Origin: Muribaculaceae bacterium
GTDB lineage: Bacteria; Bacteroidota; Bacteroidia; Bacteroidales; Muribaculaceae
Direction of reading: 5' to 3'
Length of the DNA: 64,000 nt
Assembly: GCA_017621845.1 (NCBI GenBank)
Contig: JAGASI010000024.1
Location: forward strand, 1-64,000
The translations under genes were made by a program, and so were the position numbers. Below are positions 7,999-16,934 of the stretch, in pieces. Every line of letters starts with the position of its first letter. Position 1 is the first letter of the stretch. A model generated the notes under the pieces. The model had not been told where the DNA came from and searched no databases. It worked only from the letters and a program-made list of their open reading frames with translations.

Positions 7999-8074
7999 GG
8001 CGCATTAGTGTAGAGGCCTAGCACGCCGCTCTCTCAAGGCGGAGACTCGGGTTCGAATCCCGGACGCGCTACCA
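7999..8074 (+). tRNA. tRNA-Glu (anticodon CTC)
   Basis: A 76-base cloverleaf with encoded CCA. The D stem is GTGT/GCAC, the anticodon stem CCGCT/GGCGG with loop CTCTCAA places anticodon CTC, the variable loop has four bases as is normal for tRNA-Glu, and the T arm is TCGGG-TTCGAAT-CCCGG. The acceptor stem has one A-C mismatch at pair 6-67 and a G-T at 1-72. It reads the GAG codon, supplementing a TTC-anticodon tRNA expected elsewhere. Confidence 0.93.
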
Positions 8075-8077
8075 TCC

Positions 8078-8104
8078 ATCCCGGTCATCGACCGGGATTT
8101 TTTT
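8078..8104 (+). terminator. Intrinsic terminator after tRNA-Glu
   Basis: ATCCCGGT and ACCGGGAT pair perfectly around a CATCG loop and are followed by six T. It begins four bases after the CCA end. Confidence 0.93.
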
Positions 8105-8162
8105 ATTACATTAATTTTTCAGTTACGCTACGCTCTGTAGACCCACACAACATGGACCCCAT

Positions 8163-9182
8163 TTAGAGCGAAGAGAAGTGACGGCGACGACGTAGGTAAA
8201 AGGCGGTCAGGATATTGACGCGGGTATCTGATCGTGTGTCCAGAAGGTCGATATCGGGGTGGGTAGTGTAATCGCGTCGCATTTTGGCGAAGTCGCGGTG
8301 GGCATGCCACACGGCGGCCGCGTTTTTCCAATCAAAGGTGAGGATAAATTTGGTCCATGCCACAGTGTCTAACAGCCGTCGGCGCATGAGTTTTTTACGG
8401 CGAGTGGTGTCAGGAAGGTTTTTATGTAGAAGCAGTAGGTTGTTGCGGAAGTTTAAATAGGTTTTGCGTGGGTTGGATGCCGGAAGTGAGCCTCCGCCGA
8501 GATGATAGACATGGCTTGAAGGTATTACCTTTATGTTATGTTCAGACAGGAGTATGCGCCAGCATAGGTCTATTTCCTCCATGTGAGCAAAGAATTTTTC
8601 GTCCAGCCCACCAACTTCAAGGTAAAGGTCGGTGCGCACCATTAATGCGGCTCCGGTAGCCCAGAAGATAGAGATTACGTCGTCATACTGGCCGTTGTCT
8701 TGCTCACATACATGAAAGAGGCGACCTCGGCAGTAAGGATAGCCGTTGCGGTCGATGAAGCCGCCTGAAGCCCCGGCATATTCAAACATTGTCTTGTTAT
8801 TGTAACTCAGTAGCTTGGGTTGGCATGCTCCTGTCTCGGGGTGCTTGTTCATATACTCGGCCAGAGGATTGAGCCAACCTGCCGGAGTCTCGACGTCACT
8901 ATTGAGTAGTACAACATATTTATATAGGCCGGCCACACGCTTTATTGCAAGGTTGTAACCGCCGGCAAATCCAAGGTTTTTATCAAAATACATGGTCTCC
9001 ACGCGGTCCTTAAAGTCAATATCGAGTACTTGACGGGAGTCGTCGGTCGAGCCATTGTCGGCGACTATCACGTGACCTACTGAAGGGTCGGTATTGGCGA
9101 TTACCGACGGGAGATATTGTCTTAACAATTGGGAGCCGTTCCAGTTGAGGATGATTACGGCTACTTGAGGTGTGGTATTCAT
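8163..9182 (-). CDS. Family 2 glycosyltransferase (rhamnosyltransferase-like)
   Basis: Transfers a sugar from a nucleotide donor, probably onto a cell-surface glycan. The GT-A fold is clear: VIILNWNG at 9-16, VADNGSTD at about 40, LNSDVE (the metal-binding DxD equivalent) near 93, and the FWATGAALMVR, FFAHMEEIDLCWR and HLGGGS blocks further on, which match the WbbL-like subfamily. The length is 339 residues. It is the last gene of the minus-strand run, 59 bases after the LpxL-like acyltransferase, which suggests a role in lipopolysaccharide or capsule. Confidence 0.9.
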   Translation of the reverse strand: MNTTPQVAVIILNWNGSQLLRQYLPSVIANTDPSVGHVIVADNGSTDDSRQVLDIDFKDRVETMYFDKNLGFAGGYNLAIKRVAGLYKYVVLLNSDVETPAGWLNPLAEYMNKHPETGACQPKLLSYNNKTMFEYAGASGGFIDRNGYPYCRGRLFHVCEQDNGQYDDVISIFWATGAALMVRTDLYLEVGGLDEKFFAHMEEIDLCWRILLSEHNIKVIPSSHVYHLGGGSLPASNPRKTYLNFRNNLLLLHKNLPDTTRRKKLMRRRLLDTVAWTKFILTFDWKNAAAVWHAHRDFAKMRRDYTTHPDIDLLDTRSDTRVNILTAFYLRRRRHFSSL

Positions 9183-9241
9183 GATGAAGAGTAGTGGAAA
9201 GTGAAGATGAATGTTGACCTGTATGAACGTTTAGCCTTGAA

Positions 9242-10144
9242 TTATATGGGGGCATTTTTCCATCGGTTATGAGACCATAGCCATATAGCTGGATTATTTC
9301 TGATAGACTCCTCGAGCATCTTGAAATAGCAGTCAGTGATTTCCATGGGCTCGGTTTGTGACATGTCATCGGTGAGTAGTTTTACCGTGATTTTATAGTG
9401 ACCGCGACGAGGCTTGGACATATCCCAGTATACGGCAGCCATGCCGAGTCGGCGGCCAAGGGTCTCGGTTCCTGTAATAACCGGGGTGGGACGGCCGAGA
9501 AAGTCAATGATGTGTACCGTGTCACCGTGGCTGGGTTTCTGGTCACTCATAAATCCGGTGATGGATACTACGCCGTCTCGACGGGCGGTCAGAAGGGTGC
9601 GTAGGGCAACTTTCTTGGCGATGGAGACAGAACCAAAGCGTGATCTGATTTTAAGCATCAGCCGGTCAAAGTGTTGATTGCGTAACGGCCGGTATATCTG
9701 AGCAAACATATCGCCACGTGCAACTTGTTGTTGACATCCAAGCGTGATGCTTGGAGCCCATTCCCAGTTGCCGGTATGGGCAAAATAGGCTATGATGGAT
9801 TTTCCATTGTCGAGCAAGTCACAGATGATGTCGAGGTTTTCAAATACCATGCGGCGCTTCATCTGTTTATCGCTGATATGCAATAGTTTGATGGTCTCGA
9901 CTATATAGTCTGCAAAGTTGTGATAAAATTGTTTCTCGACATGTTTGAGTTGTTGAGGTGGGTAGTCGGGAAAACATTGGGAGAGATTTGTTCTGACCAT
10001 TTTTTTACGGTATCCAACGATATAGTAAATGAGAAAGTATATAAAGTCAGCCAGGATATATAGGATGTTTAATGGCAATAAAGCCAACAGGTATAGAAAA
10101 CCTGTAATTATACCAAATCCAATATTGCCTATAATCTTACCCAT
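9242..10144 (-). CDS. LpxL/HtrB-family lipid A acyltransferase
   Basis: A 300-residue inner-membrane protein that should add a secondary acyl chain to lipid A or a related lipid. It has an N-terminal hydrophobic segment (residues 8-42) and the catalytic H-x4-E motif HTGNWE (His123, Glu128). It starts six bases after the mtaB stop, implying translational coupling. In Bacteroidetes this family also includes enzymes for aminoacyl lipids, so the exact acceptor is uncertain. Confidence 0.87.
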   Translation of the reverse strand: MGKIIGNIGFGIITGFLYLLALLPLNILYILADFIYFLIYYIVGYRKKMVRTNLSQCFPDYPPQQLKHVEKQFYHNFADYIVETIKLLHISDKQMKRRMVFENLDIICDLLDNGKSIIAYFAHTGNWEWAPSITLGCQQQVARGDMFAQIYRPLRNQHFDRLMLKIRSRFGSVSIAKKVALRTLLTARRDGVVSITGFMSDQKPSHGDTVHIIDFLGRPTPVITGTETLGRRLGMAAVYWDMSKPRRGHYKITVKLLTDDMSQTEPMEITDCYFKMLEESIRNNPAIWLWSHNRWKNAPI

Positions 10145-10149
10145 GGTTG

Positions 10150-11472
10150 TCAGTCTATAAGTGAGGCATGAATAAATTCTCCATCATCGCTGAGTCGGTC
10201 GAGGCGCACATCTACAATATGGTTGTCCAGTGATGCCGGAGCATCGACATGTACTCTAAGATAGTTGTCGGTAAATCCGCTCATTGGATGTCCGTCGTGG
10301 GCGTGCTCGAGGAGTACCGGACGCACGGTGCCTATAAACCGGCGTGAAAAGTCGGCAAGTTTACGTTCTGATATGGCGAGCATCAGGTGGGTGCGTCTTT
10401 GTTGTTCGGCCGATGGAACTTTGTAGCCGATTTCCAGGGCTCGTGTGCCCGGACGCTCGCTGTATACAAACACGTGTAGTCGTGATATATCCAGGCTTTC
10501 AATAAAAGCCTTGGATTTTTCAAAATATTCAGGTGTTTCTCCCCGCGCACCCACGATAAGGTCTACACCGATAAAAGCGTCAGGCATTACGCGCCGTATA
10601 TGGTTGATACGTTGGGCAAACAATGCAGTATCATAGTGACGTCTCATGAGTTTTAAGACCTCGTCTGAGCCACATTGGAGTGGAATATGGAAGTGAGGCA
10701 TGAATTTGCGGGAAGCTGCACACCAGTCGATTATCTCGTCAGTCAGCAGGTTGGGCTCGATAGATGAGATACGGTAACGTTCGATGCCTTCGACTCGGTC
10801 CAATTCCTTGATGAGATCAAGAAAAGAATCATCGCGACCTTTGCCAAAATCGCCTATGTTGACGCCGGTAATCACAATCTCGCGTCCTCCTTGTGCCGCC
10901 GCTTCGCGAGCTTGTGTTACCAATTGCTCTATGGTGCCTGAACGAGATCGGCCACGAGCCTTGGGGATAGTGCAATAGGTGCACCAATAATCACACCCAT
11001 CCTGGACTTTAAGGAAAAAACGGGTGCGTTCACCGCGTGAACATGATGGTACAAACGATCGTATCTCACGAGAGTCGATGACCGATGTAATCTTGTTCTC
11101 TCGTTTTTGGGTCCAGTCATTAATAAATTGTAGTATGCGTCCTTTATCATCTTGCCCTGCGACGATGGCCACGCCGTCGAGTTTGGCTACTTCGTCAGGT
11201 TTAAGTTGGCCGTAACAACCGGTTACCACAATGGCAGCTTCGGGATAGCGCCGGTGAAACGAGCGGATGGCTTGACGGCACTTGCGGTCGGCGGTCTCAG
11301 TTACTGAGCATGTGTTGAGAATGATGAAATCGGGAGTCTCGCCGGTCGATACGCGACGTATGCCTGCTTCGCTCAGACTCTGGGCTATGGTTGAGGTCTC
11401 CGAGAAGTTGAGTTTACACCCAAATGTGTGATATAGGGCTGTTGTGTTTTTAAATATTTTATTATCAATCAT
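10150..11472 (-). CDS. mtaB: tRNA ms2t6A37 methylthiotransferase MtaB
   Basis: A radical-SAM enzyme that adds a methylthio group to t6A at position 37 of tRNAs reading ANN codons. The N-terminal UPF0004 domain holds three cluster cysteines (Cys19, Cys55, Cys86), the radical-SAM triad is Cys160, Cys164 and Cys167 (CDYWCTYC), and a C-terminal TRAM-like domain follows. At 440 residues it is full length. The FGCKLN motif near the N-terminus separates MtaB from MiaB and RimO. It starts four bases after the MBOAT gene ends. Confidence 0.94.
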   Translation of the reverse strand: MIDNKIFKNTTALYHTFGCKLNFSETSTIAQSLSEAGIRRVSTGETPDFIILNTCSVTETADRKCRQAIRSFHRRYPEAAIVVTGCYGQLKPDEVAKLDGVAIVAGQDDKGRILQFINDWTQKRENKITSVIDSREIRSFVPSCSRGERTRFFLKVQDGCDYWCTYCTIPKARGRSRSGTIEQLVTQAREAAAQGGREIVITGVNIGDFGKGRDDSFLDLIKELDRVEGIERYRISSIEPNLLTDEIIDWCAASRKFMPHFHIPLQCGSDEVLKLMRRHYDTALFAQRINHIRRVMPDAFIGVDLIVGARGETPEYFEKSKAFIESLDISRLHVFVYSERPGTRALEIGYKVPSAEQQRRTHLMLAISERKLADFSRRFIGTVRPVLLEHAHDGHPMSGFTDNYLRVHVDAPASLDNHIVDVRLDRLSDDGEFIHASLID

Positions 11473-11476
11473 TTAT

Positions 11477-12955
11477 TTAGAATTGAAAATAGATAAAGGG
11501 GGCGACATCTTCGCCACGTAGTTCAAGCACAAGCTGTACGATAACGATAAATACCAGAAACTTGACAACCCATGGCGATTTTACAAACTTATTGCCGACC
11601 TTGTCCCAAAATCCGGCAGGCATCGCGTGGGCGGCAATGATGACACCCATAAGTATGAGCCACAGCCATCGCACTGTGGCAAATGGCTCGAGGTAATCCC
11701 ACGAGAAGTCGGTGACAGTGTGGGACAGTATAGCCCAGGAGTCGGCCCAGGAGTCGGCTCGGAAAAACACCCATAGAGCTGCTACAAATGTCATGGTAAC
11801 AAGCCAGCACAGTATCTTGACCGGCCAATTATCGGTAATGCGTGATAGCCAGGGCTTGGATGCCTTGTGTATAGCGAGTCCTACGCCATGTATGCCACCC
11901 CAGAATACAAATTTCCATGAGGCGCCGTGCCATAGACCACCGATGAGCATAGTAGCCATGTTGTTGACATAGGTGCGGCCTTTGCCTTTGCGGTTGCCTC
12001 CCAGGGGTATGTAGATGTAGTCCCTGAGCCATGAAGACAGTGAAATGTGCCAGCGGCGCCAGAACTCGGTGACATTAAGTGATTTGTATGGAAAGTCAAA
12101 GTTCTTGGCCAACTTGAAGCCGAGTATCAGGGATATTCCTATCGCCATGTCGCTGTATCCCGAAAAGTCACAGTAAATCTGCATCGTGTAGCCAATGATC
12201 CCCATGAGACATTCAAATCCTGAATAAGTGGGCATACCGGTCTGGGGGTCCATGACAAATATAAGATCATTATATTGAGCGATATAGTCGGCGATGATGG
12301 CTTTTTTGACGATGCCTAAAATAATCAGCCAGAAACCGAAATAAACTTCGTCGCGTGTAGCCGGTGTGTTCTGTCGTATCTGGGGCAGAAAATAATCGGC
12401 GCGCACGATAGGGCCGGCGACCAATGCCGGGAAGTAGGACAGGAAGAACATGTATTCGAGCCAGGTTTTAGTGGGGGCTACACGTCCTTTATAGACATCA
12501 ACTATATAGCTTATAGACTGGAATGTATAGAATGATATGCCTACGGGCAGTATCAACTCGAGTGGCGCAAAGTTGGAGCCAACCATAGTGTTCCAGTTCC
12601 ACAAAAAGAAGTTGGCATACTTGAAGTAGCATAGAATTGACAGCGAGCATATCAACGAAATGATTACACACAACCGACGTTTCCATCTCTCGTTGGATGA
12701 GGCTACTATCTTGGATAAACCCCAGTCGATGAGCGATGTGCCAAATAACATTATGACGTAAAAACCGCTTGACTTATAGTAGAAAAATGCCGAAAATGCC
12801 ACGACAAATATCACCATCTGCCATAGGCGTTTTTTCAGTAATGCATATATGGGGATGAATACTATAAACATGGCCCAGAACACGCCGCTCGAGAAGAGCA
12901 TGGGCTCGTCCGGGTTATATTGGAGCTGTTGTAAGATATTGTTGATAATATCCAC
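11477..12955 (-). CDS. MBOAT-family membrane O-acyltransferase (AlgI-like)
   Basis: A 492-residue polytopic membrane protein of the MBOAT family that moves acetyl or other acyl groups across the membrane onto a polysaccharide or other acceptor. Conserved RRWHISLS (301-307) and the catalytic His343 in LWHGASW are present. Translation appears to begin at GTG (12955), since residues 13-25 (YNPDEPMLFSSG) match the conserved start of relatives and no ATG lies further upstream. An SGNH protein is encoded 61 bases upstream, the usual partner arrangement of AlgI/AlgX-like systems. Confidence 0.9.
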   Translation of the reverse strand: MDIINNILQQLQYNPDEPMLFSSGVFWAMFIVFIPIYALLKKRLWQMVIFVVAFSAFFYYKSSGFYVIMLFGTSLIDWGLSKIVASSNERWKRRLCVIISLICSLSILCYFKYANFFLWNWNTMVGSNFAPLELILPVGISFYTFQSISYIVDVYKGRVAPTKTWLEYMFFLSYFPALVAGPIVRADYFLPQIRQNTPATRDEVYFGFWLIILGIVKKAIIADYIAQYNDLIFVMDPQTGMPTYSGFECLMGIIGYTMQIYCDFSGYSDMAIGISLILGFKLAKNFDFPYKSLNVTEFWRRWHISLSSWLRDYIYIPLGGNRKGKGRTYVNNMATMLIGGLWHGASWKFVFWGGIHGVGLAIHKASKPWLSRITDNWPVKILCWLVTMTFVAALWVFFRADSWADSWAILSHTVTDFSWDYLEPFATVRWLWLILMGVIIAAHAMPAGFWDKVGNKFVKSPWVVKFLVFIVIVQLVLELRGEDVAPFIYFQF

Positions 12956-13016
12956 GATAGTAGGTGACGAATGTTAGGGTAATAATTATTGGTTGGTGTT
13001 ATGTGACCTTATGGTC

Positions 13017-13811
13017 TTATCGTTCTGAAGGTTGATGGACGTATATCTTGATTGGACGGCCGGATTTATCTTTGGGGTATTTCATCTTGATAGGGTGCTC
13101 GGCATGGCGAGGCATCCAGCGTGCTACAGAGTCCATCCAGAGGATTGCCGACGAACGTGTGGGATGAGCACCGTCTTTGGCACGATCAAAGTGCATGCCG
13201 TCACTCTTGAAGTAGCATCCCGGGCGGGTGTTGGATGCTATAAGGTCGTTGATGCCGGTATCGGGTTTCCAGTTGGGAGGACCAATCCATATGTATGGGA
13301 TATTACCGATATCCTTGAGTATTTTTTTGACATACTTGTCTCGCTTGGTGATGATGTCACGAACAAACAGTTCATTTGCACCGAGACATATAAATATATA
13401 GTTGGGTTTAATCTGTCTGATATAAGAGGCAAGTTTATTGCTGTTGCCCCACACCTCTGATGTTGAGCTATACCAGATAACCGAGTATAGTTTGTGCCCA
13501 TTTTGTTTGGCATAATGGGCAAGACGTGGTGAAAGACCCTCGAGCATGGAATCACCTATAAAGAGAATGGTTTTGGATGTGGTGTCTGTGGTGACGGCCT
13601 TGTCGGGGCGGCGACCTTGTGAGGCGCGGGAAGCGGCACCCTTGACTTTCCGGGCCGATACTTGGGGCTCTTTTAAACCCATTGTTTGTGCTATCCGGGA
13701 TGACTTGGGCTTGTAGGAGCCAATATGGAAGTCTTCAGATACAGATGTGGCAGCAAATGCCACAAATGCACATATTAGTATTAACCAAAGTCCTAAATAG
13801 TTTTTAGACAT
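13017..13811 (-). CDS. Membrane-anchored SGNH hydrolase, partner of the MBOAT protein
   Basis: A 264-residue protein with one N-terminal transmembrane segment (about 5-23) and a periplasmic SGNH domain. The blocks are GDS (Ser88), GANE (Asn147), and a DxxH pair (Asp213, His216) followed by PT. Proteins of this type transfer or remove acetyl groups from glycans in cooperation with an MBOAT channel. The gene lies directly upstream of the MBOAT gene on the same strand. The acceptor is unknown; the operon neighbours (acyltransferase, glycosyltransferase) point to a surface polysaccharide. Confidence 0.83.
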   Translation of the reverse strand: MSKNYLGLWLILICAFVAFAATSVSEDFHIGSYKPKSSRIAQTMGLKEPQVSARKVKGAASRASQGRRPDKAVTTDTTSKTILFIGDSMLEGLSPRLAHYAKQNGHKLYSVIWYSSTSEVWGNSNKLASYIRQIKPNYIFICLGANELFVRDIITKRDKYVKKILKDIGNIPYIWIGPPNWKPDTGINDLIASNTRPGCYFKSDGMHFDRAKDGAHPTRSSAILWMDSVARWMPRHAEHPIKMKYPKDKSGRPIKIYVHQPSER

Positions 13812-13842
13812 AAGTATGTAGGATAGTTGAATATGGGATATT

Positions 13843-14358
13843 TTAATTGGTTATAACACGATAGTTGGTAGAGCCAGAGTAAACACCATATCGGCGAAGG
13901 CTGTATCCACGTTTAGCCGCTGGCCCGGAGACGGCAATGCCTTGGTTCTCAAATACATCATACTCTGAGTGACACTTGGGGCACACTGCAAGATGGGTCT
14001 TGGAGTCAACCGACACACGTATCTCGGGGCTACATTCATAGGGACATGCCAAATCATAAGCCTTGGGGTCTCCCATGATGTCTCCTACAAGTAGCACACC
14101 TCCATAACCGGTATAGGTGGTCGCGGTATAGAAAAATCCGGTTGGCTGAGACTCGGTTTTGGTGCGGAAAAAGCGGCGGCTCTGCATTGCACCACCCACG
14201 CCATACATGTTCCACATCCCGACATCGGTAAATACAATCTGAACCGGCATCGAGGGTATGCGTTTGTCATCAACGCTGTCACATGAGGTGAGTGCCGAAC
14301 AGGTCAGCATCGTTATGAGCAGGTGTCTTAGTATATGTATTGATGAGTGTAGTGACAT
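13843..14358 (-). CDS. Rieske-like lipoprotein with altered cluster motif
   Basis: A lipoprotein of 171 residues (lipobox LTSC, Cys26). Its second half resembles a Rieske domain: ACPYEC at 104-109, CPKCHSEYD at 126-134, then a GPA loop and a short strand. In a true Rieske protein the first motif is CxH and the second CxxH. Here the first His is missing (CPY) and extra cysteines stand at 109 and 129, so the site offers Cys105, Cys109, Cys126, Cys129 and His130. It could bind zinc or an unusual cluster. The ATG shares one base with the argH stop (TGATG), so translation is coupled. Confidence 0.7.
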   Translation of the reverse strand: MSLHSSIHILRHLLITMLTCSALTSCDSVDDKRIPSMPVQIVFTDVGMWNMYGVGGAMQSRRFFRTKTESQPTGFFYTATTYTGYGGVLLVGDIMGDPKAYDLACPYECSPEIRVSVDSKTHLAVCPKCHSEYDVFENQGIAVSGPAAKRGYSLRRYGVYSGSTNYRVITN

Positions 14359-15728
14359 CAAATCAAGTTACGGGGATTATCGGTGAGCAGTATATTTATA
14401 GAATGGTTAATCATATCTTTATATTGCATAAACTTATCCATCTGTTTGTTGAACAGATTTTTGATACGATCATTGCCGAGGTTGCCGATAGAGCCGAGAT
14501 GGGTGTGGTGGATGTTGGTATCGGGGACAAATGTACCGTTTTCTATTTCGAGACCAACCTGGCGGTAAGCATCTCGGAACGGTATGCCTCTCAGGACGCG
14601 ACGGTTCACTTCCTCGACCGAATACATTGCGTCATAGCGTGGATCGTTAAGGGCCTCTTTGTTGAACTTGATGTTGTTGATGATATGGGCAGTCATGTCA
14701 AGCATGGCCTCGAGTTGGTCAAAGGCGGGGAGAAACGTTTCTTTGATTAACTGTAAGTCGCGGAAGTATCCTGATGGAAGATTGTTGGTCATCAAGGTAA
14801 TCTCGCCGGCAAGGGCCTGAAGGCGGTTGGCTCGAGAGCGGGTGAGCTCAAATACATCGGGATTTTTTTTGTGTGGCATTATTGAAGACCCGGTGGTAAA
14901 ACGAGGGTCGAGGGTTATAAAGCCAAAGTTCTGGGAGTTGAACATGCAAGCATCATAGGCCAGCTTGGAAATTGTGGCGGCAATATTGCCAATGGCCGAT
15001 GCCACGATGCGCTCGGTCTTTCCACGTCCCATCTGGGCGTACACCGAGTTTATAACCGTGGATTCAAAGCCTAACAATCGCGAAGTCATGTCGCGGTCGA
15101 GAGGGAATGACGAGCCGTATCCGGCGGCTGAACCCAAGGGGTTGCGGTTGGTGATGTCAAATGCGGCTTTGAGCGCCACCATGTCGTCGGCGAGGGACTC
15201 GGCATAGGCTCCCAGCCATAGGCCTGCTGATGAGGGCATAGCTACTTGAAGGTGGGTATATCCCGGCATAATGACGTCCCTGTAGTGTTCAGAACCATCT
15301 ATAAGGCTCGTGAACAGATGTGATACGTGGTGTGTGACGTCAAGGATACGGGAGCGTATGAAGAGTTTAAGGTCGACGAGTACTTGGTCGTTGCGTGAAC
15401 GCCCGGAATGTATTTTTTTGCCGAGGTCTCCCAACTTGTCGGTAAGCATCAACTCGACTTGTGAGTGTACATCCTCGACACCGGGCTGAATTTCAAATTT
15501 GCCTTTTTGGATTATGTCGTAGATGTTGCGCAGTTCGATGGTGAGTGCCTCGTGTTCATTGGCTTTTAATAGTCCGATGCTTTTCAGCATGGTAATATGA
15601 GCTATTGACCCCAATATGTCGCTTGAGGCGAGATACATGTCCATCTCGCGGTCACGACCTACAGTATATAGTTCTATATCGCGATCAACGTCAATGTTTT
15701 TCTGCCATAATTTGCTTGGCTTAGTCAT
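14358..15728 (-). CDS. argH: Argininosuccinate lyase
   Basis: Cleaves argininosuccinate to arginine and fumarate, the last step of arginine synthesis. The fumarase-superfamily signature GSSIMPHKKNPD is intact, and the N-terminal SGRSRNDQV block is typical. I place the start at the ATG at 15728 (MTKPSKLWQ, 456 residues), which overlaps the stop of the SRPBCC gene by eight bases. A longer frame exists upstream but adds residues not seen in the family. It is cotranscribed with pyrE and the SRPBCC gene. Confidence 0.95.
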   Translation of the reverse strand: MTKPSKLWQKNIDVDRDIELYTVGRDREMDMYLASSDILGSIAHITMLKSIGLLKANEHEALTIELRNIYDIIQKGKFEIQPGVEDVHSQVELMLTDKLGDLGKKIHSGRSRNDQVLVDLKLFIRSRILDVTHHVSHLFTSLIDGSEHYRDVIMPGYTHLQVAMPSSAGLWLGAYAESLADDMVALKAAFDITNRNPLGSAAGYGSSFPLDRDMTSRLLGFESTVINSVYAQMGRGKTERIVASAIGNIAATISKLAYDACMFNSQNFGFITLDPRFTTGSSIMPHKKNPDVFELTRSRANRLQALAGEITLMTNNLPSGYFRDLQLIKETFLPAFDQLEAMLDMTAHIINNIKFNKEALNDPRYDAMYSVEEVNRRVLRGIPFRDAYRQVGLEIENGTFVPDTNIHHTHLGSIGNLGNDRIKNLFNKQMDKFMQYKDMINHSINILLTDNPRNLI

Positions 15729-16155
15729 TGTCTGTAGTATCTTGGGCTGTGATGTTGGCCATGAGGGTGCCAAACTGGTCGGCAGCTTTCTGTAGATATG
15801 GTCCCACTAAAGGACGCAACATCAGTGGTATTTCAATATTTATGGTAGTAGTGACTGTGGTGTGACGTTCATCGATGGCTTGGAGAGATATAAGCATTTC
15901 CATTGGCATAATACCGCCGGATACCATCTTAATCATTTCATAAGTGCGCTCAGTGACTTGAAATCTTATTTCGCCGGCTTGAGGGTTTTTGATTACGATG
16001 GCGTCTTTTTCAAAACGGGTGTCTCCCAAGCGGGAACGTTGTTCCTCGGGTAGTTTGTCAATCGAGTTCTGGAGAGATGTGAGGTCTCCAAATCGGTCAA
16101 CGATAGTTTGAACCGGAACATTGACTGTTACCGGTTTTCCGTTATATGATGTCAT
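15721..16155 (-). CDS. SRPBCC (START-like) small protein
   Basis: A 144-residue protein with the helix-grip fold: an N-terminal strand (KPVTVNVPVQTI), a mid section GEIRFQVTERT, and a long C-terminal helix (LVGPYLQKAADQFGTLM). Members of the superfamily bind hydrophobic ligands or lipids. No catalytic residues can be named. It lies between pyrE and argH, 96 bases after pyrE. Its position in an amino-acid and pyrimidine operon gives no direct clue to its ligand. Confidence 0.75.
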   Translation of the reverse strand: MTSYNGKPVTVNVPVQTIVDRFGDLTSLQNSIDKLPEEQRSRLGDTRFEKDAIVIKNPQAGEIRFQVTERTYEMIKMVSGGIMPMEMLISLQAIDERHTTVTTTINIEIPLMLRPLVGPYLQKAADQFGTLMANITAQDTTDND

Positions 16156-16251
16156 TAAGTGGAGGGTATTAATGGAGTTATATAAGTGAGTTAATGCTCA
16201 CTCATGATTAATAAAAAAGGGTAGGAGTGGGAGGTAACTGGAGTTGGGCCC

Positions 16252-16890
16252 TTAGTGTTTGGGTGCCCAGTTGGCAGGATCTTCACGCCATTTTTTGAGG
16301 GTCTCGATGTCGGCTGTGGTAATATAGCCGGTAGAGAGGGCTGCTTCAAGCATGGCGTTGTAGTTGCTGAGAGTTACAAGCTCTACATTTGCTTTGGCAA
16401 AACACTCGGTGGCGACCGGGAAGCCATAGGTAAACATGGCTGCCATACCGATTACTTCACAGCCGGCGTTGCGAAGGGCCTCGACTGCTTTCAATGAGCT
16501 TTTGCCGGTAGAGATGAGGTCTTCGATGACTACAACCTTCTGACCAACCTTGAGATTGCCTTCGATTAGGTTTTCGAGACCATGGTCTTTGGGGGCTGAA
16601 CGCACGTATGCATAGGGAAGTCCAAGAGCATCGGCAACAAGTGCACCTTGGGCAATTGCTCCTGTGGCAACGCCGGCGATAGCGTCGGGGCGACCAAATT
16701 TCTCCAATATCACGCGGCATAACTCAATTTTGATAAAAGATCTCAGGTCGGGATAAGATAGAGTCTTACGGTTGTCGGTGTATATCGGTGAGTTCCATCC
16801 TGAGGCCCATGTGAATGGGTTGTCAGGCTGAAGTTTAATGGCCGAAATTTTAAGGAGCTTTTGGGCTAAAATGCGTTCTACAGTTTTCAT
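16252..16890 (-). CDS. pyrE: Orotate phosphoribosyltransferase
   Basis: Joins orotate and PRPP to form OMP in pyrimidine synthesis. The PRPP-binding loop VVVIEDLISTGKSS is clear, as are SAPKDHG and the ATGAIAQG block. I chose the ATG at 16890 (MKTVERILAQK, 212 residues), the usual start in Bacteroidetes; an upstream in-frame ATG at 16929 adds an atypical 13 residues and overlaps the probable promoter. It is the first gene of the long minus-strand run ending with the glycosyltransferase at 8163. Confidence 0.95.
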   Translation of the reverse strand: MKTVERILAQKLLKISAIKLQPDNPFTWASGWNSPIYTDNRKTLSYPDLRSFIKIELCRVILEKFGRPDAIAGVATGAIAQGALVADALGLPYAYVRSAPKDHGLENLIEGNLKVGQKVVVIEDLISTGKSSLKAVEALRNAGCEVIGMAAMFTYGFPVATECFAKANVELVTLSNYNAMLEAALSTGYITTADIETLKKWREDPANWAPKH

Positions 16891-16926
16891 AATGGCATGG
16901 TGTATAATTATTGGTGTTTTATGGTA

Positions 16927-16934
16927 CAAAGTTA
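16927..16934 (-). promoter_or_regulatory. -7 element for pyrE
   Basis: TAACTTTG on the minus strand, 36 bases before the ATG at 16890. No clear TTTG stands at the -33 position. It would drive the pyrE-argH run. Confidence 0.5.

Noticed and set aside
13851-14057. A second frame inside the Rieske-like lipoprotein gene
   Set aside because: The frame of the lipoprotein has a signal peptide, conserved cysteines and TGATG coupling to argH; the other frame has none of these.
15729-15773. Longer N-terminus for argH
   Set aside because: The extra 15 residues lie within the SRPBCC gene and are not part of the family; the ATG at 15728 gives the usual N-terminus.
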